Origin: Cruorifilaria tuberocauda
Taxonomy: Eukaryota; Nematoda; Chromadorea; Rhabditida; Onchocercidae
Assembly (NCBI GenBank): GCA_013365365.1
Contig: JABVXU010000078.1
Span: 1 to 64,000 of the forward strand
DNA length: 64,000 bases
Direction: 5' to 3'
Shown: one piece after another, positions 60,101 to 64,000 of the stretch
Layout of the letters: every line of letters begins with the position of its first letter
Numbering within the stretch: position 1 is the stretch's first letter
Made by a program: the position numbers and the translations under genes
The notes under the pieces: generated by a model
The model's database searches: none
What the model saw: the letters and a program-made list of their open reading frames with translations, nothing else
What the model was told of the DNA's origin: nothing

Positions 60101-61796
60101 CATTTCAAGTCAACTACTATTGCTATTATTTTTGATCTATTGCTCTCAAGCAGCTGAGATCACAGTTTTGGACAAAATAGCAAGGGTAAAATATTATGGT
60201 ATGATAAGATCATTTCAGCATGAAGCAAACATAATTTCTTCGAACACATCCAAAAATAACAAGTTAGTCACTGCAAAATGGAACGAAATTAGTTTTAATA
60301 TAGTCGTTTTAAGAATTCCTAGATTACGGACTGTTCTTCTAAACTGATAATGTCAGAAATATTTGCTGGAAGATTATATACAGTTGATTGCCTTCAAAAT
60401 AAGTATTTATATTTATTGCATTATATAAACAGAAGCAAATTGATATATACAAATACAAACAAACATTCTCACACAATACAATTCATTTTAGATTATTGAG
60501 TTTTTCCGAATAATCTCTTTCTCTTCTTTATGACTGAATTACTTTTAGAAACATATAATTACTTGAGAAATTTAAATGATTAATCATGACGATAAGAAGA
60601 GAAAGGAAAAAGTTGAGAGAGAGAAATGAAGCAGAAATTATGCGGATAAACAAAATGGGTAAATAAATACAGAGTAAAATAGCAACAATTTGAAATCTGG
60701 TCCAATCATTTTGGAGTAATTGATGAAGGAGGATAAATACAAAGAGGGATAAATGGAAGTAAGAGATAGAAATACCTCCTGAGATGATAATATGACAAAC
60801 TGAGATGTAACAGTTCATTATCTCTCTAAGTAAAAATTTGTTGAATAATAAATTCTAATATTCAGACAAGTTATTCACTTAGAAAAGATTTTAAGAGGAA
60901 TGTAATCAAATTAAAACTAACGCAGAAGTAATATTAATGGAAAAAAATGTATACATATATATAAATTTAAATTTAATTTTTGTGCAAAAAACTGTAAAAA
61001 AAGAAAGAACTTATATGTAAATAATAAATGAAGCAAATGAATAATTTCCAAATGTTCTGACAATTGGCGTTTTTTCATTTTGAATCAACTTTATCATCAT
61101 TTGTCACTTATTTTAGTAATTGTCAAACCATCAAATTCCGTTGGAATATATTATTTCGAATACGTCGTATTTATTTATTACATCGCAATTCGATTCTTGA
61201 AACGGTTGCTTATCGTTTTGAATTCAGAAATGCGAACGATAAATATAAGATGCGATTGGAATGATCTTCGTGAGGTGTGCAGCCTTACGAAGAGAACATA
61301 CCTATTTGTTTACACTTCAATCAGATAGATCGTTAATGTTACAGCAAGCAAACCGCAGAGAATATAGGTGAAAAGTAAACAGGAAATTGAAATCTGATCT
61401 ATCTTTCTCGTGAAACAAATTAAGAAAATAATGCACTTATTCATTATTCTATTAAAAAAAATTACTGCAGATGGATTTCTAATTAGTATTACAATTAGCA
61501 ACTGCTCAATAAATGAATTAGAAGTAATAGCAAATTACTTTCTCTCTTTGTTTCGTTTTCCCGAAATTAACTAAAAAGTTTTCCCAAAGCAAAAAACAAT
61601 CTGATAGTGTAGTATTTGAGAGTAAAGAAATGAATCTCATCTTAAATAGATAGATTAAAAGAAAATCAAGCGGTAGTAGTACAGATTCGAAGACAGTTAT
61701 GCGCATCACTACAAAAATGCTCCAATCGATTACATTGGAAGACTCTATCGTTTTTTATTACTCACTGTGGCAATTCTCTTCAATTTTCCATTCAAG
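54145..61796. other. 7.6-kb gene-poor stretch
   Basis: Very AT-rich with many A/T runs. It probably contains the missing 5' exon of the minus-strand membrane protein and of the plus-strand gene at 61.8 kb, but none could be supported by phase and splice sites. An ORF at 59973-60347 (+) has a signal-peptide-like hydrophobic run and is discussed under rejected items. No RNA gene or mobile element was seen. Confidence 0.4.
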
Positions 61797-62812
61797 CCAC
61801 AATATCATCATCACAGAAATTTGAGAAAGAGCAAAAGCCATCGTCAAGATTATCGCTAGTTCAGGAACAGCAGGATCAGGTGATGTCGGTATCAATAATC
61901 AAAGAAGTTTGAAAAAAATAATGCGTTTTTACAATTACTGGAAACAGAAAATCTTTTCAGGAAAAAGTTACACAACTGGAAATGAAACCTGAAAAGAGAT
62001 CTTCAGAAGATACTGCACTGCAAGAATCGTTAAAACAAGCTATGCCGCTTGAAAAAGTCTCAGATTGGACCAACTATGCATCCACATCAAAAGCTGAAAG
62101 TCATGCAAAAGTTGTAGACCCAACAATACATAGACTTGAAAAGCAATCAGTAGTGAAATCTGGAATGATAGAATCTAGAAAGAACATCCTTTCAGAAAAG
62201 GTATATCTTCGATTGGATATCTTCAACTGAATTGATCACGGCACATGCACATTGAATTTTTTAACATTTCTCATTCCCGATCTATCCCGCTATCGATTCA
62301 GTAATGAAAATTTTCGGGGAAATAACACCCATCATATGATGATTAAAAATGTTAAGAATTCAATGATTATTGAACTTATTATATATAATATTAGATCCAA
62401 GAACGAGAACAAATACCAAGTGCTGCCAATAAACAGCAAAAAAGTAGACGTGATGCTGCTACACAGGTAACGTTTGACCTCAGGAATTTATAAAACACTT
62501 TCTTAGTCATATTTTATGAATTAATTTTCATATTGCAAGTAAATAACAAATCACTCATAGTTATCGTGTAAAGTTAAGTTACAGCTATCATTTCTACCAG
62601 AATATTACTTTATAAAATATTTGGAATATATTTCTATTATTAAACTCTCCAGAACTATTCACTTGCAGATCGACTTCAAAGTTGGAACAGAGCTCCAGAA
62701 ATTAAGTGCCTTTACTACTGTACTTTTTGGACCATATTCATTAATCAAGGATGGGTCACAATCAGTAAAATGTGTACAGGTTGGAGATGGCAGTATCAAA
62801 CAACTGAAGTAG
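61797..62812 (+). CDS. Unrecognised hydrophilic protein, 3' exons (5' end missing)
   Basis: Four exons in phase: 61797-61879, 61961-62200, 62395-62466, 62669-62812 (TAG), giving about 179 residues. The first begins in phase 1 after TTCCATTCAAG, so at least one upstream exon is missing. The encoded part is charged, Gln/Lys/Ser-rich and probably disordered (EKEQKPSSRLSLVQEQQDQ, SSEDTALQESLKQAMPLEK). It ends in a more ordered-looking segment (AFTTVLFGPYSLIKDGSQS). No membrane helix in these exons. AATAAA at 62957-62962 could end the transcript. No homologue or function recognised; the splice structure is the main evidence that it is real. Confidence 0.55.
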
Positions 62813-64000
62813 TTGCTGGATGAAGAAAATTGAAAAATTAGCCTTAGTTTCAAAAATAACACACCATTTGACAACATTTATTAATAAGAAGACAACAGTT
62901 TAACTGGAAATCTTTCAACTCTCGACTTCGCTATCTAATATTTGTTTGATGTGTTTAATAAATGTGTGGATGGCATATGTACATGTACTTCATGCAACGA
63001 TACAGTAACAAAGTAACTTTTATACAAAAATACCATGAGGGAAAATATGAAAGTATGAGTACAGAGGGCACTGTTTGAAGATTATAAATCTCACCTCATC
63101 ATACTAATAACGCTTTTAAAAGATATGAAAAACTTAGACAGCGCGGAAAACTAAACATATTTGAATCTAAAAACGAGCAATATTAAAAAGCTGGATGAAA
63201 GAAAGGGAAAGAGAGGAAGACACAAAAAGATTAAACCTGTTATAAACGTATAAGTGGAACAAGAGCAGAAACTGAGCGCTCTCTGTTTCTAGAACACTTT
63301 CTAAACTAGGGATCAGCTAAGAAATCCGCATCCATAATAGTTGAATCATGCCTGGAAAATGAAATTTATGCAAAAATTATTTTTCGAAAATAACTACTCA
63401 AATCTCAAAAAACTGATCAAAATCTCGCACAACTTTAAAAATGGGGAATAAATGACTTAAGAATCTTGGTCTCTAAATATCACAATCACCTGAGGACAAC
63501 TTGAAAGACAACTGCAACAAAGGTCATCAAATAATAATCAGCCATTTGGAAGAAGCTCATGGATTTTTTAAGATTCTAATATTCAAAGTATTATGAAAAA
63601 ATATCAATTGCTTGCCTTCATAATTTCTCAACATTTAATTTTTGAAAACATGCAATAAAATCAGTGTTTCGAAGAAAAAACTTCCACCAATAATATTAAA
63701 AATAATCGAAAAAAAAACAAGTGAAGTTAGTCGGTCAACGATCGGTAAAGCCAGGAGAGAATAGAAGGAAGGCATAGAATTATTGAAAAATCTATCCGCA
63801 CTTTAAAATGAAAGAGAAACGAGATTACATGTAAGACTGTACTGAATCCAAAAAATAACATTGTGATTAGGATAAAATTGTATCGAAGCTATCTATCACA
63901 GATAACTAGAAACACGTCATTAACACTATGTTTTTGGTATAAAAAAACATACGCAATAATGGAAAATAACGAGAATTAACAGATCGAAGCTTTTCAAATT
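62813..64000. other. 3' flank; nothing recognised
   Basis: After the AATAAA at 62957-62962 the sequence is AT-rich with no supported exon on either strand. Confidence 0.45.

Noticed and set aside
59973..60347. 124-aa ORF with a hydrophobic, signal-like run near 60100-60160
   Set aside because: Considered as first exon of the gene at 61.8 kb, but its possible donors end in phase 0 or 2 while phase 1 is required. There is no other coding support.

Overview
The window reads as AT-rich animal nuclear DNA with many short to medium GT-AG introns and compact genes. Protein content and intron style point to a parasitic nematode, most likely a filarial (clade III) worm. The species call is inference: it rests on a DVE-1-type double-homeodomain protein, a nematode-expanded CK1-type kinase, a probable SL-type operon and low GC. 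No bacterial operons, CRISPR arrays, tRNAs, rRNAs or intact transposons were seen. The supplied translations break genes at introns, so gene models were rebuilt by joining exons whose reading phases agree at each junction.

Left part (1-21 kb): a dve-1/SATB-like homeobox gene on + (2.5-12.5 kb, 5' end not found) has two large introns and two homeodomain exons. A small minus-strand gene (15.4-16.5 kb) encodes a signal peptide, one thrombospondin type 1 repeat and one membrane helix. Divergent from it lies a complete ten-exon CK1/TTBK-like kinase (17.3-20.6 kb).

Middle (21.5-45 kb): a likely two-gene operon (about 99-aa unknown protein, then a protein tentatively resembling the NOL11 C-terminus). 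Next comes a KIAA0319-like PKD-repeat membrane protein gene (25.4-32.7 kb) whose exons are recognisable but carry several reading-frame lesions, so it looks like a decaying gene. Then follows a complete 26-exon TRAPPC9/NIBP (trpp-9) gene in perfect phase. A 72-bp exact direct repeat brackets the end of the PKD gene and the start of TRAPPC9.

Right part (45-64 kb): a small secreted eight-cysteine protein (+), a minus-strand polytopic membrane protein of about 14-16 helices that seems built from four related four-helix units (48.1-54.1 kb, 5' end not found), about 7.6 kb without a confident gene, and the 3' exons of an unrecognised + strand gene (61.8-62.8 kb).

The genes do not form one pathway. 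DVE-1 is a nuclear regulator, TRAPPC9 belongs to vesicle tethering, the NOL11-like protein would be nucleolar, and several others are predicted surface or secreted proteins. The best leads are the broken PKD gene and the fourfold-repeated membrane protein.
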